64,000 bases of DNA from Kosakonia quasisacchari (GCF_004331415.1 NZ_SJOP01000011.1:1-64000); one strand, 5' to 3'. Positions 26,301-36,744 are shown, numbered from the stretch's first letter. Made by a program: numbers and translations. The notes: generated by a model not told the origin, from the letters alone.

Positions 26301-27515
26301 ATGATGAAACAGTCTGACAACTCCGGTGTTCTGGCGTCTGAAGCGACGCGCGAGGCCACCGCGTTTCGCCTTTTCACCTTTTTTGGCAGTAAGTCCGTGC
26401 GCAGCGCCTGCTACCAGCTGTTGCTGGCGGCGCTGCTTGTGGGTTTTGGCTACTGGCTTTATAGCAACGTGGTGGAAAACCTGCATGCACAACGTATCTC
26501 GACCGGTTTCGGTTTTCTGCACCAGCCTGCGCAGTTCGCCATCGGGGAAACATTAATTCCCTACACCGCGAACGACACCTACACTCGCGCGCTGGTGGTT
26601 GGGTTTCTGAACACACTTTATGTGACGCTGTGCGGCATTGTGCTGGCGACACTGCTCGGATTTTTGGTCGGTATTGGTCGGGTTTCCAAAAACTGGTTAT
26701 TGATGAAAGTGTGCGTCACTTACGTGGAGCTGCTGCGCAATGTCCCGGTGATCCTGCATGTGATCTTCTGGTCAATGGTGATCCGCAACCTGCCCGCGCC
26801 GCGCCAGGCGATAGAACTGCCGGGCGGTTTTCTCACCAACCGGGGGTTAACGTTCAGCGTTCCGGCGGCGCACAGCGGCTGGCTATGGACGTTGCTGGCG
26901 CTGCTGATTGGCTGTGTGTTAAGCCTGTTCGTTTCATTTCTGGCACGTTACTGGCGCGAGCGACACAGCAAAGTACTGCCAACAGGGCGTATTCGCCTCG
27001 CGTTGATTATCGCTCTGCCGCTACTGGTGTGGTGGTTGGCCGGGGCGCCTCATGCGCTGAACAGCCCGGAGCTGCGCGGGTTTAACTTTCGCGGCGGGTT
27101 TACCATCAGCCCGGAATTTACCGCATTGTTGCTGGGGATCTCGCTCTACTCGTCTGCCTATATCGCCGAAATTGTTCGCGCAGGCATTCAGTCCGTGCCA
27201 AAGGGGCAGCTTGAAGCGGCGCGTGCGCTGTCGTTTTCACCGTGGCATGTCATGCGCCATGTCGTTATTCCACAGGCGATGCGGGTGATGGTGCCGCCCC
27301 TGGCAAGCAAGTATGTGAGCCTGGCGAAAAACAGTTCAATAGCCGTGGTAATTGGTTATCCGGAACTGGCGAATATCAGTAACACCATGATGAGCCAGAC
27401 CGGCCAGGCACTGGAAGCTATTGCCATTATGATGGTGGTGTATCTGGTCATTAGCGGTACCACGTCGCTGTTGATGAACCTGTTTAACCGCTACGTCGCG
27501 ATTAAAGAGCGCTAA
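26301..27515 (+). CDS. Amino-acid ABC transporter permease (AapQ-like)
   Basis: This 404-residue inner-membrane permease has the HisMQ-type extra helices expected of AapQ and the permease EAA loop near the C-terminus (EIVRAGIQSVPKGQLEAARA then LSFSPWHVMRHVVIPQAM). A paired ATG ATG starts the gene; the second Met is equally possible. It pairs with the next permease to form the heteromeric channel of the importer. Confidence 0.92.
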   Translation: MMKQSDNSGVLASEATREATAFRLFTFFGSKSVRSACYQLLLAALLVGFGYWLYSNVVENLHAQRISTGFGFLHQPAQFAIGETLIPYTANDTYTRALVVGFLNTLYVTLCGIVLATLLGFLVGIGRVSKNWLLMKVCVTYVELLRNVPVILHVIFWSMVIRNLPAPRQAIELPGGFLTNRGLTFSVPAAHSGWLWTLLALLIGCVLSLFVSFLARYWRERHSKVLPTGRIRLALIIALPLLVWWLAGAPHALNSPELRGFNFRGGFTISPEFTALLLGISLYSSAYIAEIVRAGIQSVPKGQLEAARALSFSPWHVMRHVVIPQAMRVMVPPLASKYVSLAKNSSIAVVIGYPELANISNTMMSQTGQALEAIAIMMVVYLVISGTTSLLMNLFNRYVAIKER

Positions 27516-27524
27516 GGAACCGTT

Positions 27525-28591
27525 ATGCAAAACTCTGTGGTTTTTTGGCTGCGTCGCCATTTGTTTAGCAGCATTGCGCAAAGCGTGTTGACGCTGCTGT
27601 TGTTAATTGTGCTGGCGCTGGTGGGGTCAACGATCCTGCGCTGGGCGGTGATTGATGCAGTTGGTTTTAGTGGTACGGCAGAGCAATGCCGGGCGGCGGC
27701 CGGTGCCTGCTGGGCAGTGATAGGTGAGAAATATCGCCCGATCCTCTTTGGGCTCTATCCCTATGATGAGCAGTGGCGTGCCGCACTGGCGGTGCTGGTG
27801 TGGTTTGTCACCGTTGGTCTTTCTCTGTCGCCGATGTGCTGGCACTCGCGTCTGTTGTGGCCACTATGGATAGTCTCGCTGGTTGTCATGTCGGTGCTGA
27901 TGAGCGGTGGCGTATTCGGGCTGCCTGCTGTCTCTTCTGCGGACTGGGGTGGTTTGCCGCTAACGCTGCTGCTCTTTTCCGGGACGGTGATTATCGGCAT
28001 GCCGGTGTCGGTGGTGCTGGCACTGGGCCGCCGCTCCCCGCTGCCGTTTTTGCGCGGTTTGTCGGTAGTGTTTATTGAAGGGTTACGCGGCGTGCCGTTG
28101 ATCACGATCTTGTTTGTCGCCGTGAATGTCTTTCCGCTGTTTTTGCCGGCCGGGATGGAAGTCAACAAGCTGCTGCGGGTGATTATTGGTATCGCTCTGT
28201 TCTTTGCCTGCTACCAGGCTGAAGTGATCCGTGGCGGTTTGCAGGCCGTGCCGCGCGGCCAGTATGAAGCGGCGGCGGTGCTGAATCTGGGCTACTGGCA
28301 TACCACCACCAAAATTGTGTTGCCGCAGGCGCTGCGCATCTGTCTGCCGGCAGTGACCAACCATATTATTGCGGCGATGAAGAACTCATCATTCGTGATC
28401 ATTATCGGCTTGTTCGATGTGCTGACGGCCACCACCGCAGTGATGCAGGATCCCGTATGGCGTCGTTACTACATCGAAACCTACGTTTTTATCGCCTGCC
28501 TGTATTTACTGTTTGGCTTTTCGCTTTCCCGTTATGCGGTGTGGGTCGAAGGGCGTATCGATGAACGCCGCAACCCTGAAGGAGTATCCTG

Positions 28592-28592
<1 letters not shown>
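27525..28592 (+). CDS. Amino-acid ABC transporter permease (AapM-like)
   Basis: This 355-residue permease has an EAA loop in AEVIRGGLQAVPRGQYEAAA followed by VLNLGYWHTTTKIVLPQALR, and several membrane helices before it. It is 9 bases downstream of the AapQ-like gene and its TGA shares one base with the ATG of the ATPase gene, which argues for coupled synthesis of the channel and motor subunits. Confidence 0.92.
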
Positions 28593-29350
<758 letters not shown>

Positions 29351-29357
29351 TCGTTAT

Positions 29358-29375
29358 GCGGCGGGTTTCCGCCGC
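29358..29375 (+). terminator. GC hairpin after the ABC importer operon
   Basis: A 7-bp perfect stem GCGGCGG/CCGCCGC with loop GTTT begins 7 bases after the ATPase stop. There is no T run, so termination strength is doubtful; it may protect the 3' end. Confidence 0.5.
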
Positions 29376-29800
29376 CCTACTGCCCGCAATAAATATTCTG
29401 CACCATCGATAATAACCATAAATAGAATAATGTTATTGTCCTTTTCTTATACTTGAGACTTTATCTAAAAGTAAAAATGCTAGCCTGAGATGTTAATGTT
29501 TCTATTTTTGATCGTCTATTTATTCGCCTTTACTGCATCACCGGCTATTAATTTGACTTAAGAATGTACTTATAACTGGTTTGTTTTTATGTCGTCATTT
29601 TTCTTTCGCAAAATCATAACAATATTTATAAATTGAGTCGTAAGTATGACTAAAAAAATATTTAACGCAGCTACTTTCCGTTGCCGATAACTTTGTGGAG
29701 AATGCTCAGGTAATAACAAAAACTCACTGGCCGGTAAATTATAAAAACACCTATTACCGCGTCAGCAATTTATTGATCGCGGTACATTACGGGGTTTTTC
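29376..29800. other. AT-rich non-coding region upstream of the chemoreceptor
   Basis: No credible coding sequence lies in these 425 bases. They are noticeably AT-rich compared with the flanking genes. The right end carries the sigma-28-like promoter listed separately; the rest shows no clear repeat or hairpin. Confidence 0.5.
29663..29690 (+). promoter_or_regulatory. Sigma-28 (FliA)-like promoter for the Aer-like gene
   Basis: The 8-mer GCCGATAA at 29683-29690 matches the FliA -10 consensus exactly. A weak -35 element (TAACGCAG, 29663-29670, versus TAAAGTTT) lies 12 bases upstream rather than the usual 11. It sits about 110 bases before the chemoreceptor start, as expected for a class III flagellar/chemotaxis gene. 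Confidence 0.6.
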
Positions 29801-31339
29801 ATGAAGCGTAACACTCCTGTTACACAGAAAGAGTATTTGCTTAACGATGGGGCGACGTTGTTGTCGACCACAAATACGCACAGCCATATTACTTATGCCA
29901 ATACGGCATTTATTGACGCCAGCGGATTTACCGAAGATCAGTTGATGAGTGAAGCGCACAATATTATTCGCCATCCCGATATGCCTCCCGCCGCTTTTGG
30001 CGATATGTGGTTTACCATCCAACAAGGTGATAGCTGGACCGGGATGGTGAAGAACCGCCGGCAGAATGGCGATCACTACTGGGTGCGCGCCAACGTAACA
30101 CCTGTTTATCAGCAAGGAGCGTTGACCGGTTATATCTCGGTGCGGAATATTCCACAACGTGAAGAAATTGACGCCAGCGCTGCACTTTATGATCGGGTGA
30201 ATGAAAACAAACTTAAAGGCTTCCGTTTTTATAAAGGTTTAGTGGTTCGCCGAGGGTTATTTTCTTTCCTCTCACTTTTTCAGCGGATTAGTGTTTCAAA
30301 ACGCATTAATATGGGCACGATTATTACCGCTGCTCTCTTAGTGGTATTGCAGTTTGTTCCATTTAATGCTGCGGAAAAAGCCGGTGTGACAGTCATTATA
30401 TTGGGGTTGCTTTCCATTTTTTTGCAGAGCCAAATATCACGCCCGCTGAAGATAGTTTTGTCACAAATGCAAAAAGTAGTATCCGGACGCAAAGCCGACT
30501 ATCACCATTTTAACCGCGTGGATGAAATCGGTTTGTTGATGCGCCTGGTAAACCAGTCCGGGTTAAATCTTAACTCGCTGGTTGGCGATGTTTCCGCGCA
30601 AATAAAAGGGATTCGCGTTATTAGCGGACGCATTTCCAGCGAAGGCGACTCCCTGCGTCAACGCACGGAAGAGACCTCCGGCGATCTGCACCAGACCGCG
30701 GCGGCCGTTGAAGAGATCGCCAGTGCGGTCAGGCAAACGGCGGAAACCGCAACAGAAGCGATGACGCGCGCGGATGAGACCAGCGCCAGCGCGATGGAAA
30801 GCGGTGATGTGATGAAAAAGACCATTACCATGATGCAGGCTGTTTCGGCGGACAATAATAAAATCGTCGACATTATTGGCGTCATCGACAGTATCGCATT
30901 CCAGACCAATATTCTGGCGCTGAACGCGGCGGTGGAAGCGGCGCGTGCCGGTGAGTCCGGGCGCGGATTTGCAGTGGTAGCGGCGGAAGTGCGTAATCTT
31001 GCGCAACACTCCGCGTCTGCCGCGCGTGAAATTCAGACGCTTATCGAACACAACGTGGCTAACGTGAAGAGCGGTGTTGAGATGGTCGCGAACACCGAAA
31101 CGCACCTTACGGCGATGATCGACAGTGTGATCAATATGTCGGCGATGATCAAAGAGATCGGTATCGCCACCCATGAACAAACGCAGGCACTCGAGCTGAT
31201 TAACCAGTCCGTTTCGCGTATCGGCACCATGACGCACAACAACACCGGGATGGTGGAACATGTCACCAGCGCGGCGGAAGATCTCTCTGAACGCGCCGCC
31301 CGTCTGCATCGCGCGGTGCATGTTTTTGGCGGTAGCTGA
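29801..31339 (+). CDS. aer: Aer-like PAS-domain methyl-accepting chemotaxis protein
   Basis: This 512-residue receptor has an N-terminal cytoplasmic PAS domain (about 10-120; [28 protein letters not shown]), a membrane-anchoring hydrophobic segment at about 165-210 without a periplasmic domain, then HAMP and a signalling helical hairpin. The hairpin tip is [19 protein letters not shown] followed by [16 protein letters not shown]. This is the Aer layout: a FAD-binding redox/energy sensor feeding CheA/CheW for aerotaxis. There is no C-terminal CheR-docking pentapeptide. A FliA-type promoter precedes it. The aer symbol is given by architecture; enterobacteria often carry several Aer-like paralogues. 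Confidence 0.88.
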   Translation: MKRNTPVTQKEYLLNDGATLLSTTNTHSHITYANTAFIDASGFTEDQLMSEAHNIIRHPDMPPAAFGDMWFTIQQGDSWTGMVKNRRQNGDHYWVRANVTPVYQQGALTGYISVRNIPQREEIDASAALYDRVNENKLKGFRFYKGLVVRRGLFSFLSLFQRISVSKRINMGTIITAALLVVLQFVPFNAAEKAGVTVIILGLLSIFLQSQISRPLKIVLSQMQKVVSGRKADYHHFNRVDEIGLLMRLVNQSGLNLNSLVGDVSAQIKGIRVISGRISSEGDSLRQRTEETSGDLHQTAAAVEEIASAVRQTAETATEAMTRADETSASAMESGDVMKKTITMMQAVSADNNKIVDIIGVIDSIAFQTNILALNAAVEAARAGESGRGFAVVAAEVRNLAQHSASAAREIQTLIEHNVANVKSGVEMVANTETHLTAMIDSVINMSAMIKEIGIATHEQTQALELINQSVSRIGTMTHNNTGMVEHVTSAAEDLSERAARLHRAVHVFGGS

Positions 31340-31396
31340 TTGCCCCAAACACCATGCTATAGTGCTGCTCCCCGATCGCGGAAAACAGGACATAGC

Positions 31397-32485
31397 ATGG
31401 TGTTTCTCAGAGCAGTGCTGATCTTCATCCTTTCGGCAGCAGCCCATGGCGCTGATAGCCTTTCTCCTCCCGCCGGGTTTATGCAACTGCCGGAACCCCA
31501 TCAGCAAACAGCAAAATCGGTTAACTGCCCCACTGCACCTGGCCCTTTTACTGGCGAGCTGGACTTTCACAGCAAATATGAAGGCTCCGACAGCGCGCGT
31601 GCCACGCTCAACCCTGAGGCAGATGCTGCTTTTCGCCAGCAAACAAAACCGATTACCGATATGGAACGCTTTGTCAGCCGCCTGGTCAGCGCCTGGGCGC
31701 AAAGTGGAAACCCATCGAATGTCGCCTGTGTGGTTAACGCCCTGGCGGACTGGGCCAGCGCGGGCGCGTTAACAGGCGATGCGAAAAACCATACCGGCAG
31801 ATCAATGCGTAAATGGGCGCTGGCCACCTTCTCTTCTGCCTGGCTGCAGTTGCAATATTCGCCTCAGCATCCACTGCGCGCGTATCCGGCTCAGCAGGCA
31901 AATATTGAGCGCTGGCTGAGTACACTGGGCGATTTAACGGTTAATGAGTGGCATGATTTACCGCTGGATAAAGTCAATAACCACAGCTACTGGGCGGCCT
32001 GGGCCATTATGGCAACGGCAGTAGTCACTCAGCGGCGCGATCTGTTTACTGACGCGCTGGATATTTACCGCACGGCGATGCAGCAAATTGATCAGGAAGG
32101 TTTTTTACCCAACGAACTGCGCCGTCGTCAGCGGGCGTTTTCTTACCACAATTACGCTATCCAGCCGCTGGTGATGATTGCGCTGTTCGCCCGTGCGAAC
32201 GGTGTCGATCCAAAGGCAGAAAATCACCACGCGCTGCGACGTCTGGGTGACCAGGTGATTAGTGGGTTAGCCGATGCGCAGCCGTTTGCGCAAAAAACGG
32301 GCGTTACGCAGGATGTGTCGTTTTTACAGCACCCGACCAATCTGGCCTGGCTTGAAGGTTGGTGCCAGCTTTATACCTGTGATGATGCGCTGCGCCAGCA
32401 TATTGTGCGCCTGCGCCCGCTGCAAAACACCCGTCTGGGCGGTGATCTGACCCATTTAATGGCCGCCACCGCCAGACAGGAGTAA
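31397..32485 (+). CDS. Alginate-lyase-like (PL5, AlgL-type) periplasmic protein
   Basis: This 362-residue protein has a signal peptide (MVFLRAVLIFILSAAAHG, cleavage near AHG-AD) and an alpha/alpha-barrel resembling family-5 polysaccharide lyases. The active-site pattern of AlgL is visible: N194-N195-H196 (NNHSYWAAW) and an Arg seven residues before Y250 (R243). Expected role: beta-elimination of mannuronate-containing polymer in the periplasm. No alginate synthesis genes lie nearby, so it may act on another uronate polymer or exogenous alginate. The chosen ATG has AGGA 6 bases upstream. It converges with the minus-strand cluster 6 bases away. Confidence 0.8.
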   Translation: MVFLRAVLIFILSAAAHGADSLSPPAGFMQLPEPHQQTAKSVNCPTAPGPFTGELDFHSKYEGSDSARATLNPEADAAFRQQTKPITDMERFVSRLVSAWAQSGNPSNVACVVNALADWASAGALTGDAKNHTGRSMRKWALATFSSAWLQLQYSPQHPLRAYPAQQANIERWLSTLGDLTVNEWHDLPLDKVNNHSYWAAWAIMATAVVTQRRDLFTDALDIYRTAMQQIDQEGFLPNELRRRQRAFSYHNYAIQPLVMIALFARANGVDPKAENHHALRRLGDQVISGLADAQPFAQKTGVTQDVSFLQHPTNLAWLEGWCQLYTCDDALRQHIVRLRPLQNTRLGGDLTHLMAATARQE

Positions 32486-32491
32486 GTGGAG

Positions 32492-33289
32492 TTAGCCTGC
32501 GTTTCCGGCTATCGCCAGATAGTCCGTGTAGAGCTGTGGCGCACCGGAAAACGAAGCGAGCGTGCGCCACTCGTCATACATGCGTTCCGTATCCTGATGC
32601 GCGGCGACAAAGGCCAGTGATTTTTCCGTGGACACATCCAGCCCCGGATGAAAGGCGTTCAGCGACGCCAGACTTTCGATTTCCAGCATCACCGCATACT
32701 GATCGAGGCGATTACCGCCCTGACCTTTCAGCATGTGGAATTTCCAGCCAGGGTAATCCTCGACGCGGTGGATATTATCGGTAATGAATTTTTCGAAGGT
32801 CTGCGGTAGTACACCCGCGCGCAGTGCGAGATTGTGGAAACCAACGACGCGCGACACCGTTTCTTGCCCGGCTTTGGCCTGGTAGTTTGGCCCGTCCGGC
32901 AGGGAGCTATTTCTATTTTCCGCTACCAGGGAGTAGGTGGTGAAAATGGTCGGCAGTTCGGCAAACGTTGCGAAGGTTTTCCATTCAGCAATCAGCGCCA
33001 GTGCCTGCGGGTGCTGCTGCCAGAAGCGTTGCGCTTCGGCGGTCTGTTCTCCACTGACCGTCACATAGCGGGCGTACTGCTCCGCATCTGGTGCTTCGTA
33101 CAGCATCAGATACTCGTTTTCTCGCTCGCCGCGCAAACCTTTAAGCAACGTCCAGCGCCAGCCCGGATACGCCGGGATCTGCGCGCCGCGCTCGCGGGCG
33201 AAGTGTTCAAAATCTCCTGCCGTTACCCCTTTTTTCAGGTTGAGGCCAATGTAATGCACGCTAAAAACAGCATGGGATGGGTTATTCAT
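32492..33289 (-). CDS. Tandem ferredoxin-like repeat protein A (unknown function)
   Basis: This 265-residue soluble protein is made of two homologous halves, about residues 8-122 and 148-262. Each half has the pattern YPGW[RK]xxxLKGxxGxRxxxYxxMxE and ends W[KR]TxAxFxxxPxxxTxY. The fold is probably a ferredoxin-like (dimeric alpha-beta barrel) module duplicated within one chain. I do not recognise a characterised relative. No signal peptide or membrane helix is seen. It is the last gene of the minus-strand cluster, 49 bases after the MFS stop, and has AAGGAGTC before the ATG. It is a paralogue of the product at 34494-35318. Confidence 0.75.
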   Translation of the reverse strand: MNNPSHAVFSVHYIGLNLKKGVTAGDFEHFARERGAQIPAYPGWRWTLLKGLRGERENEYLMLYEAPDAEQYARYVTVSGEQTAEAQRFWQQHPQALALIAEWKTFATFAELPTIFTTYSLVAENRNSSLPDGPNYQAKAGQETVSRVVGFHNLALRAGVLPQTFEKFITDNIHRVEDYPGWKFHMLKGQGGNRLDQYAVMLEIESLASLNAFHPGLDVSTEKSLAFVAAHQDTERMYDEWRTLASFSGAPQLYTDYLAIAGNAG

Positions 33290-33320
33290 AAAGACTCCTT
33301 TCTTCGTACCGTTGACATAA

Positions 33321-33336
33321 CACGGACACGTCCGTG
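33321..33336. promoter_or_regulatory. Perfect palindrome between MFS and repeat-protein A genes
   Basis: Arms CACGGAC and GTCCGTG separated by AC form a 16-bp inverted repeat in the 49-bp gap. It could be an operator for an internal promoter or an intra-operon mRNA hairpin. There is no T run on the minus strand, so simple termination is unlikely. Confidence 0.45.
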
Positions 33337-33338
33337 AA

Positions 33339-34490
33339 TTAGTGGATAATTTTGCGCGCCAGCAGGCTAACCAGCAGCAGGAGCGCAATGCCGGCGCTGA
33401 AAACCGCGCTCAGGCTGTAATGTTGAGCCATGGCGCCAATCAGCGCCGGGCCGCTTAACAACCCCGCATAGCCGAATAACGTGACGGCAGGAAGCGCAAA
33501 GTGCGACGGCACGCCGGGCTGGTTCCCTGCGCCTGAGAAGAGCACCGGTACAATGTTCGCCAGCCCCGCGCCGACCAGCACAAACCCGGCAAGCGAAAGC
33601 ATGGCGTTATGCAATGAAACAATGGTCAGCAACCCCGCAGCAGCACACACACCGCCGAAAATCAGCACACGCACGTTGCCATAAGTGTTAATAAGGCGAT
33701 CGCCATATAGCCGCCCCAGCGCGACGGCAATGGAATAGAGCGTAAAGCCCAAACCCGCCTGCTGCGCTGGCATCTGCCGTTCGCTGTGCAGAAATACGGC
33801 GGACCAGTCCAGCATTGCGCCTTCGATCAGAAAGATAAAAAAACAGACAATGGCGATGAAAAGCACACCCGGATGCGCCAGCGTTCGCAGCAGGCTCCCC
33901 TTCGCGCCACTCTGTTGCGGACGTCTGGCTAATAAATGGCTCGATGCGGCCAGCGCGATAACCAAAATCAGCAGCGCAATCAGCGAAATGGCGTGTCGCG
34001 GCGCGACATTTGCCCACAACAGCACGCTGACGCTTCCGGCACCCGCAATGCAACCCAGACTATAAAAGCTATGAAACCCGGCCATTCTTGTCTGCCCGGA
34101 TTCGCGCTCAACCACCACCGCCTGGCTGTTCATTGACACATCGAGCAGGCCATTCGCCGCGCCGAAAAAGAGCAGAACGCCGCCCATCACGACCGGGGAA
34201 TGGATAAGCAACATCAATGGCAGATCGAGACACAACACCAGTGCGCAGCAGAGGATCACCGCTCGACAGCCAAACCGGTTGATTAAACTGCCACTGAACG
34301 GCATCGCCAGCATTGACCCTGCGGCAATACAAAACAGCAGCAAACCGAGCGCGCCATCATCAACGTGCAACGTTGCTTTCACCAACGGGATTAGCGGTGC
34401 CCATGCGGAGACCGCCAGACCGGCGATGAAAAAAATCGCGCGCGTCGCATGCTGTGCCCCGGTGTTGGTTGTCGGGAATGGATTTGTCAT
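33339..34490 (-). CDS. MFS transporter (FucP/YbjJ-like)
   Basis: This 383-residue major facilitator has twelve predicted helices, starting MTNPFPTTNTGAQHATRAIF. Features of the YbjJ/FucP-type group include SAWAPLIPLVKATLHVDDGALGLLLF, MPFSGSLINRFGCR and ANGLLDVSMNSQAVVVE. It most likely exports or imports the product or substrate of the surrounding cluster. Its start is 3 bases after the repeat-protein B stop, so the two are probably translated from one message. Confidence 0.85.
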   Translation of the reverse strand: MTNPFPTTNTGAQHATRAIFFIAGLAVSAWAPLIPLVKATLHVDDGALGLLLFCIAAGSMLAMPFSGSLINRFGCRAVILCCALVLCLDLPLMLLIHSPVVMGGVLLFFGAANGLLDVSMNSQAVVVERESGQTRMAGFHSFYSLGCIAGAGSVSVLLWANVAPRHAISLIALLILVIALAASSHLLARRPQQSGAKGSLLRTLAHPGVLFIAIVCFFIFLIEGAMLDWSAVFLHSERQMPAQQAGLGFTLYSIAVALGRLYGDRLINTYGNVRVLIFGGVCAAAGLLTIVSLHNAMLSLAGFVLVGAGLANIVPVLFSGAGNQPGVPSHFALPAVTLFGYAGLLSGPALIGAMAQHYSLSAVFSAGIALLLLVSLLARKIIH

Positions 34491-34493
34491 TAC

Positions 34494-35318
34494 CTACACT
34501 CCTTTGCCGTCCCCGCAGCTCTGGCTTTCGGCCACGGCCAGATAATCGGTGTAGATTTGCGGCGAACCGGAGAAGGAAGCGAGCTGTTTCCACTCCTCAT
34601 ACATCTGCTTGGTGTCCCGGTGAGCCTTCGCGAAAATGGCTGCCTGGTCGGTGGCGATATCCGGTTCGGGATAAAAGACATCGAGCGCCGCAAGGCTTGC
34701 TATTTCCATCATCACCACATATTGATCCAACCGGTTGCCGCGCTCGCCTTTCAGCAAGCGGAATTTCCAGTCCGGGTAGTCTTCAATGCGTTGGTAATTT
34801 TCAGCGATAAAGGTCTCGAAGGTCGCAGCCTCGACATCCGGGCGTAGCGCCAGGTTATGAATGCCAATGACTCTGGCTTCCGGTGCTTCTCCCGGCCGTT
34901 CGCGATAGCGCGGCCCATCCGTCACGGTGCTTTTTTTGTTCTCCGCCAGCAGCCGATAATCGGTGTAGAGCGTCGGTAGCGCGCTGAATGTTCCCAATTG
35001 TTGCCATTCGCGCAGCAATGGTTGGGCGTGCGGGCGATCGCGCCAGAACTGACGCGCCAGCTCGGTAAGATTGCCGTCCTCGCGTTGATAACGATCGCGC
35101 ATTCCGGCGTTTTCGATTTCATACAACATCAGAAATTGCCCGGCGCGCTCTCCCCGCAGTCCACGCAGTAACGTCCAGCGCCAGCCGGGATAACAGGGGA
35201 GCAAGCACCCTTTCTCGCGAACAAACTGCTCAAATTGTTCATTGGTGACACCGGCTTCGGTGTCAATTGCGATGTAATAAAGGCTAAAAACCGGTGCGGA
35301 TGCGTCAGTGTGTTTCAT
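34494..35318 (-). CDS. Tandem ferredoxin-like repeat protein B (unknown function)
   Basis: This 274-residue paralogue of protein A has the same two-repeat plan: PCYPGWRWTLLRGLRGER in the first half and DYPDWKFRLLKGERGNRLDQY in the second, with W-x-x-L-[GA]-[ST]-F-S endings. The second repeat matches that of protein A more closely than the first repeats match each other, so the whole two-repeat gene was duplicated. The start overlaps the end of the radical SAM gene by 14 bases; GGAG lies 7 bases before the ATG. Possible roles include a binding scaffold or enzyme for the radical SAM product; none is established. Confidence 0.75.
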   Translation of the reverse strand: MKHTDASAPVFSLYYIAIDTEAGVTNEQFEQFVREKGCLLPCYPGWRWTLLRGLRGERAGQFLMLYEIENAGMRDRYQREDGNLTELARQFWRDRPHAQPLLREWQQLGTFSALPTLYTDYRLLAENKKSTVTDGPRYRERPGEAPEARVIGIHNLALRPDVEAATFETFIAENYQRIEDYPDWKFRLLKGERGNRLDQYVVMMEIASLAALDVFYPEPDIATDQAAIFAKAHRDTKQMYEEWKQLASFSGSPQIYTDYLAVAESQSCGDGKGV

Positions 35319-36744
35319 GCGCAAGCTCCATGGTGAATTGGGTATTAATGATCGCTTCCACTAACGTGACACCGTTTGGCGTGAGCGTGACGTCATCGCC
35401 ATTCACGGTGATGAGCGCTTTTTGCGTTAACGTCTCTAACGCGCGGTGAATCACCGGGTTGTTGAAAAAACTGCGACCATCAAAGCGCTGGCGGAATTCG
35501 CTATCGTTGACCGGACACAGGGTAGAGAGCGCCATTTTGAAGGCGTTAACTTCACGCAGGATGGGTGAAAAACCCCGCTGCGATTCAATGGGTAAGCGCC
35601 CTTCTTCCAGCGACTGGGAGTAGCGCTTGTAATCCGTGATGTTGATAGCCTCCGACTGCCTACATTTCGAACTGCCGCCAAGGCCAATCGCCACTTCCGG
35701 ATACTGCTTATCAAGGTCGGTAATCAACCCTTTCCACTTCTCCGCAGGCTGCATGCGCTGATGGAAATACATGGTGGGATGCTCGATGTAATCATCGGCG
35801 AAGTAGCGCTCTATCAGTTCACGCATCTGGTACTGCTTACCCAGCCCTGGAAAAGCGCTGTTCGCTCCTTTTTTTTGCCACAGGCTCTGGCGCTGCCCCG
35901 ATACACCGGTGCGCTGTTTCATAAATTCCGCCATATGCAGCTTTGTGCAGACGACATGAGAAAGCGCCAGTTCACGGCATTTCTCCATATCAAATTTCAC
36001 ATCATCGACACTTTGCCCAGGCAGGCCGTAGATTAGATCCACGCTTATCCAGTCGAAACCGACTTCGCGCGCGTTTGCTATCGTCTCTTCACAGGTTTCC
36101 GCGCTATGTTTACGTCCGCAGGCCTCGATAAGCTGGTTATTGAACGACTGGACGCCAAAACTGATTTTGCTGAAACCCAGCGTTTTGAGCAGTTGCAGAT
36201 AGGATTTTGTCAGCGTTGCGGGTTCCCCTTCAAAGCGCAACGTAGCGGCAGAAAAATTGAAATTCTGCTGGTAAAACGCAATCAGACGCCGAAGTTCCGC
36301 TTCCGGCAGCAACGACGGTGTGCCGCCGAAAACGTTAAATTCGCCCACTTCTGCGTGGGCAAGCGCGGGCACGTTTTGCAGCCACAATTTGGCTTCCTGA
36401 ATATTTTGATCCACGACCCGGTGAAAAACGGCCCGCGAGGGGGCGCTCTGCGGATTAATGATGATGGTCGGGAACTGGCAGAAATGGCAGCGGTAGCGAC
36501 ACGTTGGAATCGACGCCCAGAGATGGATCTGCGTTGCCTGTTTGATGTCGTGTTCCATCTCCCGGAAAAAGGCATCCTGCGGATGATCTTTGATGTCGCC
36601 AGGGAACACATGGCAACCAAAAGGATCCCGGTAGACATACTCCAGTAAGGTGCGGTTTTCTTGCGCCGCCAGAAAATCGAACACGCGCGGCACCGGGTAG
36701 TGCGGGTCGAGATCGTTCAATGAGTCCAGAAGAGCGTTGTTCAT
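35305..36744 (-). CDS. HemN/HemW-like radical SAM protein
   Basis: This 479-residue radical SAM enzyme has the 4Fe-4S cluster motif CX3CX2C at C82, C86 and C89 (CRYRCHFC). The SAM-binding GGTPS segment (FNVFGGTPSLLPEAE), FSKISFGVQSF and DLIYGLPGQS are diagnostic of the coproporphyrinogen-dehydrogenase-like group. It has a HemN-type C-terminal region with a winged-helix-like end (ITVNGDDVTLTPNG). Unlike HemN and HemW the motif reads CHFC, with Phe rather than Tyr before the last Cys, and the N-terminus is longer. True haem synthesis is unlikely given the context of two glycosyltransferases, an MFS and two repeat proteins. Its start overlaps the GT2 stop by 1 nt. Confidence 0.87.
   Translation of the reverse strand: MNNALLDSLNDLDPHYPVPRVFDFLAAQENRTLLEYVYRDPFGCHVFPGDIKDHPQDAFFREMEHDIKQATQIHLWASIPTCRYRCHFCQFPTIIINPQSAPSRAVFHRVVDQNIQEAKLWLQNVPALAHAEVGEFNVFGGTPSLLPEAELRRLIAFYQQNFNFSAATLRFEGEPATLTKSYLQLLKTLGFSKISFGVQSFNNQLIEACGRKHSAETCEETIANAREVGFDWISVDLIYGLPGQSVDDVKFDMEKCRELALSHVVCTKLHMAEFMKQRTGVSGQRQSLWQKKGANSAFPGLGKQYQMRELIERYFADDYIEHPTMYFHQRMQPAEKWKGLITDLDKQYPEVAIGLGGSSKCRQSEAINITDYKRYSQSLEEGRLPIESQRGFSPILREVNAFKMALSTLCPVNDSEFRQRFDGRSFFNNPVIHRALETLTQKALITVNGDDVTLTPNGVTLVEAIINTQFTMELAHETH

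Noticed and set aside
30563-31702. A 379-codon minus-strand frame opposite the chemoreceptor gene
   Set aside because: The plus strand encodes a clear chemoreceptor; the antisense translation is rich in Arg and His with no recognisable domain.
35305-36744. Radical SAM gene as hemN or hemW
   Set aside because: Operon context, longer N-terminus and CHFC motif differ from the housekeeping enzymes; a specific haem role is not supported.
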